A stretch of 31,067 nt of DNA from an uncultured Clostridium sp. (GCA_902471875.1 CABRLN010000029.1:1-31067), one strand, 5' to 3'. Positions 6,656 through 14,981 are shown, numbered from the stretch's first letter. Made by a program: numbers and translations. Notes: generated by a model not told the origin, from the sequence alone.

Positions 6656-8341
6656 TTATTCTTCTTCTACAGGTACGCCTGACTGCTTTGCCTTTTCTAA
6701 AAATTCAGCTACAGGGTCCTGCTTTTCTGTTTGCTGTTCAAGCTTTTTGTAAGGTCCCAGCTTATACACCCTGCCGGTTACCTCTTTTACAGCCTCTCTC
6801 ATTCTTTCACGTTGAGACTGCTGTTTAAGCAGCTTAAACGCTAATTCATTTTGGGAATCTATCAGTATATAATCTCCGCTGATATATGCCCTTGTATTTT
6901 TAAATGAAGTTGCAATGGTTATAGAATAATTCTTTAAAATATCCAAAACCTCTTGCCAGTCCTCCATAGGAACTGCATTTTTAACAATGGTATCGTAATC
7001 AGTTTTTCTCTGATTTACTACCGCACTTGTTTGAGGCTTAGCCTCGTTCTGCGTCTTTGTATATAATGTTGGTTCTTGTGGCTTTTGGGGTTGTATTACA
7101 GATTCTGCATTTTCAGTTTCTGCCACAGACAAAGCCTGTGTAGTATTTGATTTATTGTCAACCACTGCTTGAGTAGCAGATTCTGTCACAGGAATACCAC
7201 GCTTAATTATTCTTTCAAGCTTAGCTACCCTTGTTGCAAGAGCTTCTACAGATGTGTCAAGCTGCGGTGAAGTAAGCTTAATAAGTGCCAATTCAATTTC
7301 TGTACGCTTGTTGCTTCCCCTAAACATTCTATCATAACTTGACTGCAATACGTCCATCACATATACAATATTTTCAAGAGAAATACTTTCTGACTGCGAT
7401 TTTGCCCGCTCTCTTTCCTGTGCGGAAAGAATAATAAGAGCTTCAGGATTATTCATTGTTTTTAACAGCATTAAATTTCTAAAATGGTCAATAAGCTCTT
7501 CACAAAGCCTTCCCATATCCTTACTCTCATTATGAAGCTTTTCAACAAGTTCAAGAGCCATTTTTACATTTTTGTCAATAATGCTGTCGGTAATATCAAA
7601 CAAGTGACCTCTTCCGGCTAAGCCTGCCGTGTTATGCACTACTTCGGCAGTAATTTCGCTGCTTACTCCAATACATCTGTCAAGCAATGACAAAGCATCA
7701 CGCAACGCACCGTCAGACACTGATGCAATTAATAGTGCCGCGTCATCATCAAGCTGTACATTTTCCTGCTGTGCAACAAACTTTAGCCTGTCTGCAATAC
7801 TATGCGAGGCTATACGATGGAAGTCAAACCTCTGACAACGAGAAAGTATTGTAGCAGGAAGCTTGTGAACCTCAGTAGTAGCCAAAATAAATACCACATG
7901 TGACGGAGGTTCTTCAAGAGTTTTAAGCAAAGCATTAAAAGCACCGGCCGACAGCATATGAACCTCGTCAATAATATATACCCTATATTTTGCCTTTGTT
8001 GGTGTAAAAGACGATTCTTCTATTATGGTACGAATATTATCAACGCCGTTGTTGCTGGCAGCGTCAATTTCTGAAATATCCATAACAGTACCTTCGTCAA
8101 TACCGCGGCAAATTTCACATTCGCCACACGGGTCGCCGTTTTGTGGATTAAGGCAGTTTACAGCTTTTGCTAAAATTTTAGCACAGGTTGTTTTGCCTGT
8201 ACCGCGAGAGCCTGTAAACAGGTATGCGTGGTTAATTCTGCCCGATTGCAGCTCGTTTTTAAGCGTAACCGTTACCTGAGGCTGACCTGCAACATCTTCA
8301 AAAACCTTTGGACGCCACTTACGGTACAAAACCTGATACAT
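6656..8341 (-). CDS. dnaX: DNA polymerase III subunit gamma/tau
   Basis: A 561-residue clamp-loader ATPase of the replisome. The AAA+ module carries Walker A GSRGTGKTT (44-52), a four-cysteine zinc site (Cys63, Cys72, Cys75, Cys78), Walker B YIIDEVHML (122-130) and the LSRCQRFDF arginine-finger region. A Gln/Thr/Glu-rich linker (about 385-445) leads to a C-terminal tau-like domain. No slippery A-run that would obviously give a separate gamma form was noted. The ATG has AAAGGCAGG upstream and lies only 30 bases past the SRP RNA, so the two are probably cotranscribed. Confidence 0.97.
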   Translation of the reverse strand: MYQVLYRKWRPKVFEDVAGQPQVTVTLKNELQSGRINHAYLFTGSRGTGKTTCAKILAKAVNCLNPQNGDPCGECEICRGIDEGTVMDISEIDAASNNGVDNIRTIIEESSFTPTKAKYRVYIIDEVHMLSAGAFNALLKTLEEPPSHVVFILATTEVHKLPATILSRCQRFDFHRIASHSIADRLKFVAQQENVQLDDDAALLIASVSDGALRDALSLLDRCIGVSSEITAEVVHNTAGLAGRGHLFDITDSIIDKNVKMALELVEKLHNESKDMGRLCEELIDHFRNLMLLKTMNNPEALIILSAQERERAKSQSESISLENIVYVMDVLQSSYDRMFRGSNKRTEIELALIKLTSPQLDTSVEALATRVAKLERIIKRGIPVTESATQAVVDNKSNTTQALSVAETENAESVIQPQKPQEPTLYTKTQNEAKPQTSAVVNQRKTDYDTIVKNAVPMEDWQEVLDILKNYSITIATSFKNTRAYISGDYILIDSQNELAFKLLKQQSQRERMREAVKEVTGRVYKLGPYKKLEQQTEKQDPVAEFLEKAKQSGVPVEEE

Positions 8342-8392
8342 AATGTAACCTGCCTTTCATATAAAATAAAAGAGCAAGACAGACGGTCTACT

Positions 8393-8520
8393 CCTGTGCA
8401 AATGCGAACGACAGACTTACTGCATCGCATCAAGAAATCTGCTTAATGCTGCTCGGTTCCCCGCCTGACATGGTTCACAGCACCCAATCGTACAGGGCCT
8501 GCCGCTCACATTTACATAGG
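8393..8520 (-). ncRNA. ffs: Signal recognition particle RNA (4.5S/scRNA)
   Basis: The minus strand carries the helix-8 signature: GTCAGG, then a GGAA tetraloop within CGGGGAACCG, then AGCAGC, the Ffh-binding site of SRP RNA. Flanking arms pair over 22 bases: CCTATGTAAATGTGAGCGGC at the 5' side with a matching 3' arm ending at 8393, with several G-U exchanges that keep pairing. A further helix (GAGCAAGTCAG at 8531-8541 with CTGTCTTGCTC at 8372-8382) and a T-run suggest the full transcript covers about 8366-8566. It targets nascent membrane and secreted proteins together with Ffh. The position before dnaX matches B. subtilis scr-dnaX. Confidence 0.9.
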
Positions 8521-8572
8521 AATTTTAATTCTGACTTGCTCAGTAACCGCCAAATGCGATTGTTGTATTAGA

Positions 8573-8601
8573 ATTATACTATAAACATAAATAAAAATCA
8601 A
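8573..8601 (-). promoter_or_regulatory. Promoter of the SRP RNA-dnaX operon
   Basis: Minus strand TTGATT (8596-8601), a 17-base spacer, then a perfect TATAAT (8573-8578). The transcript would start near 8566, about 25 bases before the outermost SRP RNA helix. Confidence 0.75.
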
Positions 8602-8700
8602 GAGTTTTTTATTAACAGTTATCTTTGACAATTTATAATGATATTTTATAAACGTATTACAAAAACTAAAATTATAAAATTAAATAAAAACTTTTATAAA

Positions 8701-8729
8701 TTGAAAAACTATTTCTTAACTGTTATAAT
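8701..8729 (+). promoter_or_regulatory. Promoter of the ymdB-like gene
   Basis: TTGAAA (8701-8706), exactly 17 bases, then TATAAT (8724-8729), about 70 bases before the start codon. The AT-rich stretch 8602-8700 between the two divergent promoters shows no other structure I can support. Confidence 0.75.
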
Positions 8730-8798
8730 TACAATATATTTAAAATGAATACATTATAATAATTTGGTAAAAACATAATTAGTTTGGTAGGTGCTTTT

Positions 8799-9578
8799 AT
8801 GAATTTTTTATTTATCGGTGATGTTGTGGGCAAAATCGGCTGTACTTTTTTAAGAGATAAGCTGCCTAATCTAAAAAAACTTAAGGGAATTGATGTAGTT
8901 GTAGCCAACGGTGAAAATTCATCAGATGGCAACGGCATAACACCGTCTTCTGCTGATTTTTTATTTAAAAGCGGCGTTGATGTAATAACCACAGGAAACC
9001 ACGCTTTTAGAAGAAAAGAGGCTTATCCTTTTTTTGACGAATGTGAATATTTAATTCGCCCTGCCAATTTTCCTTCCGGCACAACACCGGGCAAAGGAAT
9101 AACCATGCTTGATATGGGCAGGCTTCAAATAGCTGTAATAAACCTTATGGGTACAGCGTTTATGGAGCCTCTTGACTGTCCCTTCAAAACTGCCGACAAA
9201 CTTATTAAACAGGCACAAGACGAAAACGCAAAAATTATTATTGTTGATTTCCATGCAGAAGCTACCGGAGAAAAAAAAGCACTGGGCTATTACCTTGACG
9301 GCAGAGTGTCTGCAATATTTGGCACACACACCCATGTGCAAACAGCAGATGCAACCATTTTACCAAAAGGAACAGGCTATATTACCGACGCAGGTATGAC
9401 AGGACCAATACATTCTGTTTTAGGGGTAAAACCTGAAATAATTATTAAAAAATTTACAGAAAAGCTTCCGCAGCGCTTTGACCTGGCAACAGGTGACTGT
9501 AAAATGAACTGTGTACTAATGGAAATTGACGAAAAAACAGGTAAAACTATAAATATTGACGCAATGGAAATAGTATAG
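8799..9578 (+). CDS. ymdB: YmdB-type metallophosphoesterase (TIGR00282)
   Basis: A 259-residue di-metal phosphoesterase of the YmdB family; the B. subtilis member hydrolyses 2',3'-cyclic AMP and affects biofilm and motility choice. Metal ligands are in place: Asp8 in FIGDVVGKIG, Glu39-Asn40 in NGENSSDG, Asn67-His68 in TGNHAF, His152 in DFHAEATGEK, and His177/His179 in GTHTHVQTAD. I start at the ATG at 8799, behind TAGGTG; an in-frame TTG 15 bases upstream is less likely since homologues begin right before FIGDVVG. It has its own promoter and no close operon partner. Confidence 0.93.
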   Translation: MNFLFIGDVVGKIGCTFLRDKLPNLKKLKGIDVVVANGENSSDGNGITPSSADFLFKSGVDVITTGNHAFRRKEAYPFFDECEYLIRPANFPSGTTPGKGITMLDMGRLQIAVINLMGTAFMEPLDCPFKTADKLIKQAQDENAKIIIVDFHAEATGEKKALGYYLDGRVSAIFGTHTHVQTADATILPKGTGYITDAGMTGPIHSVLGVKPEIIIKKFTEKLPQRFDLATGDCKMNCVLMEIDEKTGKTINIDAMEIV

Positions 9579-9581
9579 CTA

Positions 9582-9611
9582 TTGAAAATATATACATATT
9601 CGTGTTATAAT
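9582..9611 (+). promoter_or_regulatory. Promoter of the DAK2-domain gene
   Basis: TTGAAA (9582-9587), an 18-base spacer, then TATAAT (9606-9611). A hairpin leader follows directly. Confidence 0.65.
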
Positions 9612-9620
9612 CAATAGTAA

Positions 9621-9670
9621 ATTAAGGCAGATACGCACCCTTAGTGTGCATATTTCAACATTGCCTTAAT
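9621..9670 (+). other. Structured leader hairpin before the DAK2 gene
   Basis: ATTAAGGCA (9621-9629) pairs perfectly with TGCCTTAAT (9662-9670). Inside it ATACGCAC (9631-9638) pairs with GTGCATAT (9646-9653), with one mismatch. It would form the first part of the mRNA. There is no T-run, so it is not a simple terminator. A similar-looking hairpin lies at 18434-18479. Confidence 0.5.
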
Positions 9671-9712
9671 ACATTGTATATTAAGCATAAAAAATTGAAA
9701 GGAAGTAATATT

Positions 9713-11398
9713 ATGAACGGTATTATTTTCAAAAATGCAGTTATTTCAGCTGCTAACAGCATAACAAAAGCAAAACATTCTGTAGATGATTTAAATATAT
9801 TTCCTGTACCTGACGGTGACACCGGTACAAATATGTCAATGACCATCAATGCCGCTGCAACAACTCTTGCAAATTCTAATGATAATGAAAATATTGGTGA
9901 GGTAAGCAAGCAGGTTGCCTCTGCCATGCTTCGTGGTGCAAGAGGTAACTCGGGTGTTATTTTATCACTTTTGTTTAAAGGTCTTTCAAAAGGCTTTGAA
10001 GGTAAAACAGAAATAAATTCAAAAGACCTTGCCAATGCTTGGGCTTTAGCAGTAGAAGGTGCATACGAGGCGGTTGCCAAACCAACAGAAGGCACAATTT
10101 TAACCGTTGCCCGTTTGTCTGCCGAAAAAGCTGACGAATGTGCAAAACAAGAAGCAGATATTACAAAGGCTTGGGAAGAAATTTGCACAGCAGCCAATAA
10201 GGCACTGCAAACTACACCTGATTTGTTGCCCGTGTTAAAAAGGGCAGGTGTAGTTGACTCAGGCGGCAAGGGTTTGTGCGTTATACTTGAAGGTATGTTG
10301 TCAGTCATTAAAGACGGAATAATTGTAAAAGCAGAAAACACCGAACCTAAACTAAGCATAGCAGAAGACAGTTACTACACAAATGCAGTTGCCGAGTTTG
10401 ATGACGACATAACATTTACCTACTGTACAGAATTTATAGTAGAAAAAGATAAAGACAGCAAATTTAAGATAAAACATTTTAGAAATACACTTGAAAAAAT
10501 TGGCGATTGTGTTGTTGTAGTTGAAGATGACGATATTATTAAGGTTCATGTGCATACCGACAAACCGGGCAATGCACTGCAAAGCGGACTTGAATACGGA
10601 CAGCTTTTAACTGTTAAAGTGGAAAATATGAAGGAACAGCACCGTCGTGCTGAAGAAGCTGCTGATAATGCAAAGCATAAACAGGCAGAAGAACAGCAAA
10701 ATCAGGTTAACGCTGAATTTGAATTTGCTGAACCTGTTGATGAAATCGGCTTTGTAGCAGTTGTCGCAGGCGATGGACTTAACACCTTGTTCAAAGACTT
10801 GGGCTGCAGCAATATTGTAAACGGCGGTCAAAGTATGAACCCAAGCACTGAGGATATACGAAAGGCTGTTATGGCTACAGGTGCTAAAAATGTATTTGTT
10901 CTGCCAAATAATAAAAATATAATTATGTCTGCACAACAGGTTGTACCTCTTGTTGAGGACAGAAATGTAATTATTTTGCCTACGAAGACTATTCCGCAAG
11001 GTATGAGTGCAATGCTTTCTTATGACCCGGACTTAACTGTTGAGGGTAACAAAGAAATTATGACATCTGCAGCAGCCGATGTTGCAACAGGTCAGGTAAC
11101 CTTTGCTGCAAGAGACGCTGAATTCGGTTCAACAAAAATTAAAGAAAACGAGATTATAGCACTTGAAAACGGTAAACTGACAATTACTGAAAAAACCCCT
11201 GAAAAAGCTTTGCAAAAGCTTATTAAAAGCATGATAACCCGAGAAACTACATTTGTAACCATAGTTTATGGTGCAGACACACCTGTACAGCAAGCAGAAA
11301 CTATTCACACTCAGCTAAAAATAAAATATCCTAATATTGATATAACTCTTATTAACGGCGGTCAGCCAATTTACTACTATATACTTTCGGTTGAATAA
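9713..11398 (+). CDS. DAK2/FakA-like kinase domain protein (YloV family)
   Basis: A 561-residue protein of the YloV/FakA family. The N-terminal DAK2 ATP-binding domain (about 8-200) shows the metal-binding NIFPVPDGDTGTNM motif (Asp34, Asp36, Asp-Thr-Gly) and RGARGNSGVILS. A middle domain and a C-terminal DegV-interacting region (about 310-561, with TIPQGMSAML) follow. In S. aureus FakA phosphorylates fatty acids bound by FakB (DegV-type) for phospholipid synthesis; that role is inferred here. The start at 9713 has GGAAGG ten bases upstream and fits homologues. No Asp23/YloU gene lies next to it, unlike in Bacillus. Confidence 0.88.
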   Translation: MNGIIFKNAVISAANSITKAKHSVDDLNIFPVPDGDTGTNMSMTINAAATTLANSNDNENIGEVSKQVASAMLRGARGNSGVILSLLFKGLSKGFEGKTEINSKDLANAWALAVEGAYEAVAKPTEGTILTVARLSAEKADECAKQEADITKAWEEICTAANKALQTTPDLLPVLKRAGVVDSGGKGLCVILEGMLSVIKDGIIVKAENTEPKLSIAEDSYYTNAVAEFDDDITFTYCTEFIVEKDKDSKFKIKHFRNTLEKIGDCVVVVEDDDIIKVHVHTDKPGNALQSGLEYGQLLTVKVENMKEQHRRAEEAADNAKHKQAEEQQNQVNAEFEFAEPVDEIGFVAVVAGDGLNTLFKDLGCSNIVNGGQSMNPSTEDIRKAVMATGAKNVFVLPNNKNIIMSAQQVVPLVEDRNVIILPTKTIPQGMSAMLSYDPDLTVEGNKEIMTSAAADVATGQVTFAARDAEFGSTKIKENEIIALENGKLTITEKTPEKALQKLIKSMITRETTFVTIVYGADTPVQQAETIHTQLKIKYPNIDITLINGGQPIYYYILSVE

Positions 11399-11408
11399 TA
11401 AACATCAT

Positions 11409-11451
11409 AAAAAAGCAACAGCAGTTTAACATGAACTGCTGTTGCTTTTTT
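11409..11451 (+). terminator. Bidirectional terminator between convergent genes
   Basis: An 18-bp perfect stem, from AAAAAAGCAACAGCAGTT to its complement, with a seven-base loop. Six A lie on one side and six T on the other, so it can stop the DAK2 transcript (plus) and the hyd transcript (minus). Confidence 0.9.
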
Positions 11452-11476
11452 ATTAGAGTTTTCTTAATAATTATAA

Positions 11477-11516
11477 AAATTATGATTTAAAAGTTAGTAC
11501 TCTAAAATCATAATTT
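11477..11516 (-). terminator. AT-rich 12-bp inverted repeat, possible terminator
   Basis: AAATTATGATTT (11477-11488) and AAATCATAATTT (11505-11516) are perfectly complementary. On the minus strand TTTTTATAATTATT follows, so this may be a first, weak terminator after the Nif11-like gene, backed up by the strong hairpin at 11409-11451. Confidence 0.4.
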
Positions 11517-11544
11517 ATCTTAATTTTCACTACATTGCAGATTA

Positions 11545-11829
11545 TTACCCCATATTTTCAAGCTCTGCAATAATAAGTGAAAAGGTATCGTCCCAACCTT
11601 CAATAGCGTTTACTCCTCCGCCGTTTACACTTCTTAATTTTCTGTCATTCATATCAAGTCCATAGGCAAAAAGTTCACCCAAATATATCTCATAGCCATT
11701 TTGCAGACATACATCGCAAAAGGTTTTCATAGGGTCATTTTGCTTAGAGGCATTAATAAGCTTGGTTCTTAACTGTATATTATTTTGTGCGTCAGCTTTA
11801 AGCCGTTCCAGCTTATTTACAATACTCAT
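11545..11829 (-). CDS. Nif11-like small protein
   Basis: A ~95-residue protein resembling the Nif11 family: a helical N-terminus (KLERLKADAQNNIQLRTKLI), then CDVCLQNGYEIYLGELFAYG and a short tail after SVNGGG. Nif11-type domains occur as stand-alone proteins near nitrogenase genes and as leader parts of RiPP precursors. Here the segment after GGG (VNAIEGWDDTFSLIIAELEN) has no Cys and only one Ser and one Thr, and no RiPP enzyme is nearby, so a precursor role looks unlikely. The ATG at 11829 lies ten bases after AAAGGA; the ATG at 11835 is the alternative. It follows hydF on the same strand, which hints at a link to hydrogenase maturation. Confidence 0.7.
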   Translation of the reverse strand: MSIVNKLERLKADAQNNIQLRTKLINASKQNDPMKTFCDVCLQNGYEIYLGELFAYGLDMNDRKLRSVNGGGVNAIEGWDDTFSLIIAELENMG

Positions 11830-11888
11830 ACACATCAAATCCTTTATTTCACCTTAATATTTCTGCCTTATATTAAGTCTGCCAATTA

Positions 11889-13079
11889 TCAGTAATCAAT
11901 TTTATTAAGTATGCCTGACAAATAAGCAATAACTACACCATAGTTGGTCATAGGTACACCGGTATTTTTGGCACTATGAACACGGCTTAACACATATTTA
12001 CGGTTAAACATACATGCACCGCAGTGTATTATAAGATCATATTTTGATAAATCCTTTGGAAAGTCATTACCATGTACATTAGTAATGTTTAAATTATCAC
12101 CATACTTTTTACGGAGCATTGCAGGAATTTTTTTTGTACCAATATCTTCGGTTACAGGCACGTGGGTACAAGCCTCTGCTATTAAAATATTTGCGTCTGG
12201 CTTTAAATTATCCAACACCTTAACAGATTCAATAAAATATTCAATATCACCCTTGTGCTGTGCAAACAGTACCGAAAATGATGTAAGCAGACTTTCAGGC
12301 GGCTTTTGTTCATATACCGTCTTAAATGCCTGAGAGTCAGTTATAATCAGCTTTGGGGGCTTTGCCAAGCATTTTAATGTATCGCTTATTTTATCTGTGG
12401 TACAGCTTACAACAACACATTTTTTGTCTAAAAGTTCTCTTAAAGTTTGCACCTGCGGCAGAATAAGTCTGCCTTTTGGGGCCTGTATATCCTGTGGCAT
12501 TACCAGCATTACAAGATCGTTTTCTTCCGCTAAACTGCCGGTAATTGAAATTGAATCATAATCCTCCGGTACTTTTGAAACTATTTCTTCTCTTAACCTG
12601 TCAATACCTGCATTGCTGTTGGCACTTACAATTATTGGCGGTTCTTTGCACAAATCTGTTATTTGCTCAATAAAATCAGAATTCGGTGTGTAAAGGTCAG
12701 CCTTGTTTATTACCGGAATAACGGGTATTTTTCTTTCCAAAAGATTATTTGACCAACTAATTTCTTCATTAGTAAGCTTTTCTGAAAAAACAAGAATTGC
12801 AATGTCTGTTTTTTCAAGTGCTTTTTGCGTTTGCTCTACCCTTTTCGCCCCCAACTCTCCCTCATCATCAAAGCCGGCTGTATCTATAAATACACATGCA
12901 CCTATACCGTTAATTTCCATTGACTTAAACACAGGGTCAGTAGTAGTACCGGCTACATCTGAAACCAACGAAATTGACTGATTTGTAAGGGCGTTTACCA
13001 GTGTGGATTTACCCACATTCCTTTTACCGAACAAACCTATATGCAATTGATTTGAGCGTGGGGTGCTGTTTAAACTCAT
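11889..13079 (-). CDS. hydF: [FeFe] hydrogenase H-cluster maturation GTPase HydF
   Basis: A 396-residue scaffold protein that receives the di-iron precursor and delivers it to the hydrogenase. The GTPase domain has G1 GKRNVGKST (18-26), DTAGF (66-70) and NKAD. A dimerisation domain follows. The C-terminal cluster domain carries the three-cysteine iron-sulphur ligand set: Cys304 in ACTHV (with His306) and Cys353/Cys356 in HCGACMFNRK. The start has GGAGG eight bases upstream. It lies downstream of hydG on the same strand, separated by 251 bases that contain a structured repeat-like element. Confidence 0.96.
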   Translation of the reverse strand: MSLNSTPRSNQLHIGLFGKRNVGKSTLVNALTNQSISLVSDVAGTTTDPVFKSMEINGIGACVFIDTAGFDDEGELGAKRVEQTQKALEKTDIAILVFSEKLTNEEISWSNNLLERKIPVIPVINKADLYTPNSDFIEQITDLCKEPPIIVSANSNAGIDRLREEIVSKVPEDYDSISITGSLAEENDLVMLVMPQDIQAPKGRLILPQVQTLRELLDKKCVVVSCTTDKISDTLKCLAKPPKLIITDSQAFKTVYEQKPPESLLTSFSVLFAQHKGDIEYFIESVKVLDNLKPDANILIAEACTHVPVTEDIGTKKIPAMLRKKYGDNLNITNVHGNDFPKDLSKYDLIIHCGACMFNRKYVLSRVHSAKNTGVPMTNYGVVIAYLSGILNKIDY

Positions 13080-13153
13080 TACTGTAACCTCCGTTACTAA
13101 ATTATACTAGGGTTTATTATATACAAGTATTTTTATTTTTTTAACAAGGCTTA

Positions 13154-13314
13154 GTACTAAAATCTGATTAAAACCTAAAATAAGATTTTTAAACAGATTT
13201 TTCGTCAGGCGAGCGAGCTTCCAATAGGAAGGCTGACACCTTTCTAGGACAATTTGCGAAGCTTGGCGGAAAATATGCAAAAAAGGTATTTAGTTTTTAA
13301 TTAGATTATAGTAC
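13154..13314. repeat. MITE-like or structured intergenic element between hydG and hydF
   Basis: Two 26-base arms, 13154-13179 and 13289-13314, are inverted copies with 23 of 26 bases matching; both end in GTAC. Between them lies a GC-richer core (about 13199-13275) in AT-rich surroundings. The core holds further pairing: GTCAG (13204-13208) with CTGAC enclosing CTTCC-AATA-GGAAG, and TTTTC...CAGGC with GCTTG...GAAAA. No ORF of note lies in it. Ends, size (161 bp) and structure fit a miniature transposable element or a structured RNA in the hydG-hydF mRNA. I see no clear target duplication. Confidence 0.55.
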
Positions 13315-13330
13315 AATATCTGTTTAAAAA

Positions 13331-14749
13331 TTAAAAACGAAAATCTCTTTTTCCGTTATGAATATTTTTAAGATAGTCTCTAGCTATAGATTTTACTTTT
13401 TCGCTTGGAATATTCTCCAGTTCTCTTTCTATAACCTTTTCACCTGTCCGTTTTGTTTTTGGACTTGCGTAATCTTCAAGATATTCTTTAAGTGTTAGAA
13501 GTGCGTTTGGCTGACAACAATTAGCTATTTGTCCTGATTTTAACAAGGTCATAAATCTGTCACCTGTTCTGCCCTCACGGTAGCAGGCTGTACAAAAGCT
13601 TGGAATATGGTTCTTTTCTAACAGCCAACATACAATTTCGTCAAGAGTACGCCTGTCGCTGGTATCAAACTGCGCAGTGCTTTCTTCTAAAGGCTCTGCT
13701 TCACAATAGCCGCCTACACTGGTGCGTGACGCTCCGCTTATTTGCGAAATTCCAAGTTCCAACACTCTTTCTCGTGTTTTTTGTGATTCTCTGGTTGAAA
13801 CAATCATGCCCGTATATGGTACCGCTATGCGAATAACAGCAACAATTTTTTCAAAAATTTCATCACTTACTGCATTTGAAAAATCATTTGGGTTAATATC
13901 GTCAGCAGGGCAAATTCTTGGCACACTTATAGTATGCGGACCAACTCCAAAGGTTGCCTCTAAATGTTCAGCGTGCATTAACAGTCCTGTAAAATCATAA
14001 CGGTACATATTAAGACCAAACAAAACACCTAAGCCAACATCGTCAATTCCACCCATCATGGCCCTATCCATAGCTTCAGTATGATAGGCATAATTGTGCT
14101 TTGGCCCTGTTGGGTGCAAACTCTCATAGTTTTCTTTGTGATATGTTTCCTGAAATAAAATATATGTTCCAATACCTGCTTCTTTCAATCTATTATAATT
14201 TTCAACTGTAGTTGCAGCAATGTTTACATTTACACGGCGTATCGCACCGTTTTTATGTTTAATTGAGTATATGGTTTTTATACTTTCTAAAATATATTCC
14301 AAAGGATTATTCACAGGGTCCTCACCTGCTTCAAGTGCAAGCCTTTTATGCCCCATATTCTGCAAAGCAATAACCTCTTGCCGTATTTCTTCTTGGTTAA
14401 GCTTTTTTCTGCAAATATGCTTGTTTTGATGGTGGTACGGACAATAAACGCAACCGTTAACACAGTAATTTGAAAGATAAAGCGGCGCAAACATAACAAT
14501 TCTATTACCATAAAATTTTTGCTTAATTTCCTTTGCCAATGCAAAAATTTCCTGATTAAGCTCTTTATCTTGACAATCAAGCAACAGCAAGGCCTCTCTG
14601 TGTGACACTCCTTTATGCTCCTCGGCTTTGTTTAAAACTCTGCGTATTTCTTCTTTATTATTCTTATTTCTGTCAGCAAAATCCAATGACGCTAAAATTT
14701 CTTCATGATTAATAAATTCGTCAGCAGACTTTGATTTTGGATTATACAT
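13331..14749 (-). CDS. hydG: [FeFe] hydrogenase maturase HydG (radical SAM tyrosine lyase)
   Basis: A ~472-residue radical SAM enzyme that cleaves tyrosine to p-cresol and dehydroglycine, giving the CO and CN ligands of the H-cluster. The radical SAM cluster motif CX3CX2C is Cys96, Cys100 and Cys103 in NYCVNGCVYCPYH. The second cluster motif CX2CX22C is Cys386, Cys389 and Cys412 in the C-terminal part (CTACYREGRTGDRFM). The start at 14749 gives MYNPKSKSADEF, which fits homologues; an upstream in-frame ATG at 14782 lacks a good ribosome site. HydE, the third maturase, is not in the window. Confidence 0.96.
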   Translation of the reverse strand: MYNPKSKSADEFINHEEILASLDFADRNKNNKEEIRRVLNKAEEHKGVSHREALLLLDCQDKELNQEIFALAKEIKQKFYGNRIVMFAPLYLSNYCVNGCVYCPYHHQNKHICRKKLNQEEIRQEVIALQNMGHKRLALEAGEDPVNNPLEYILESIKTIYSIKHKNGAIRRVNVNIAATTVENYNRLKEAGIGTYILFQETYHKENYESLHPTGPKHNYAYHTEAMDRAMMGGIDDVGLGVLFGLNMYRYDFTGLLMHAEHLEATFGVGPHTISVPRICPADDINPNDFSNAVSDEIFEKIVAVIRIAVPYTGMIVSTRESQKTRERVLELGISQISGASRTSVGGYCEAEPLEESTAQFDTSDRRTLDEIVCWLLEKNHIPSFCTACYREGRTGDRFMTLLKSGQIANCCQPNALLTLKEYLEDYASPKTKRTGEKVIERELENIPSEKVKSIARDYLKNIHNGKRDFRF

Positions 14750-14857
14750 ACCATTACTTCTTTCATAAATATTAATACCCATGTAAAACAACTATATGCT
14801 ACATTTGAATTTGTACAAAATGACCAAAATCCTTGTAACTGTATATTTCATACTGTA

Positions 14858-14886
14858 ATTATATTATATCTAATTATTATTTTCAA
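14858..14886 (-). promoter_or_regulatory. Promoter of hydG
   Basis: Minus strand TTGAAA (14881-14886), a 17-base spacer, then TATAAT (14858-14863), about 110 bases before the hydG start. Confidence 0.6.
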
Positions 14887-14981
14887 CAATAATTAATAAT
14901 CATTTTTTAGCCGCTAAACACTTTGTGCTAAAAGATATTGTACTAAAAAATAATATAAAAATTAAATGCTGTTTATGACAT

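Noticed and set aside
9655..10359. 234-residue minus-strand reading frame opposite the DAK2 gene
   Set aside because: Antisense shadow of a well-supported kinase-family gene; no start signal and no recognisable domain.
11545..11829. RiPP precursor reading of the Nif11-like protein
   Set aside because: The SVNGGG stretch looks like a leader-cleavage site, but the tail has no Cys and few Ser/Thr, and no maturase or transporter for a peptide product is nearby; the radical SAM neighbour is plainly HydG.
13331..14749. ThiH or another tyrosine lyase instead of HydG
   Set aside because: The second CX2CX22C cluster motif in the C-terminal part and the hydF neighbour identify HydG; ThiH lacks this extension.
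14905..14934. TTTTAGC/GCTAAAA inverted pair upstream of hydG as a terminator
   Set aside because: No T-run in a useful place, the gap already has a strong acpP terminator, and the short AT-rich arms could be chance.
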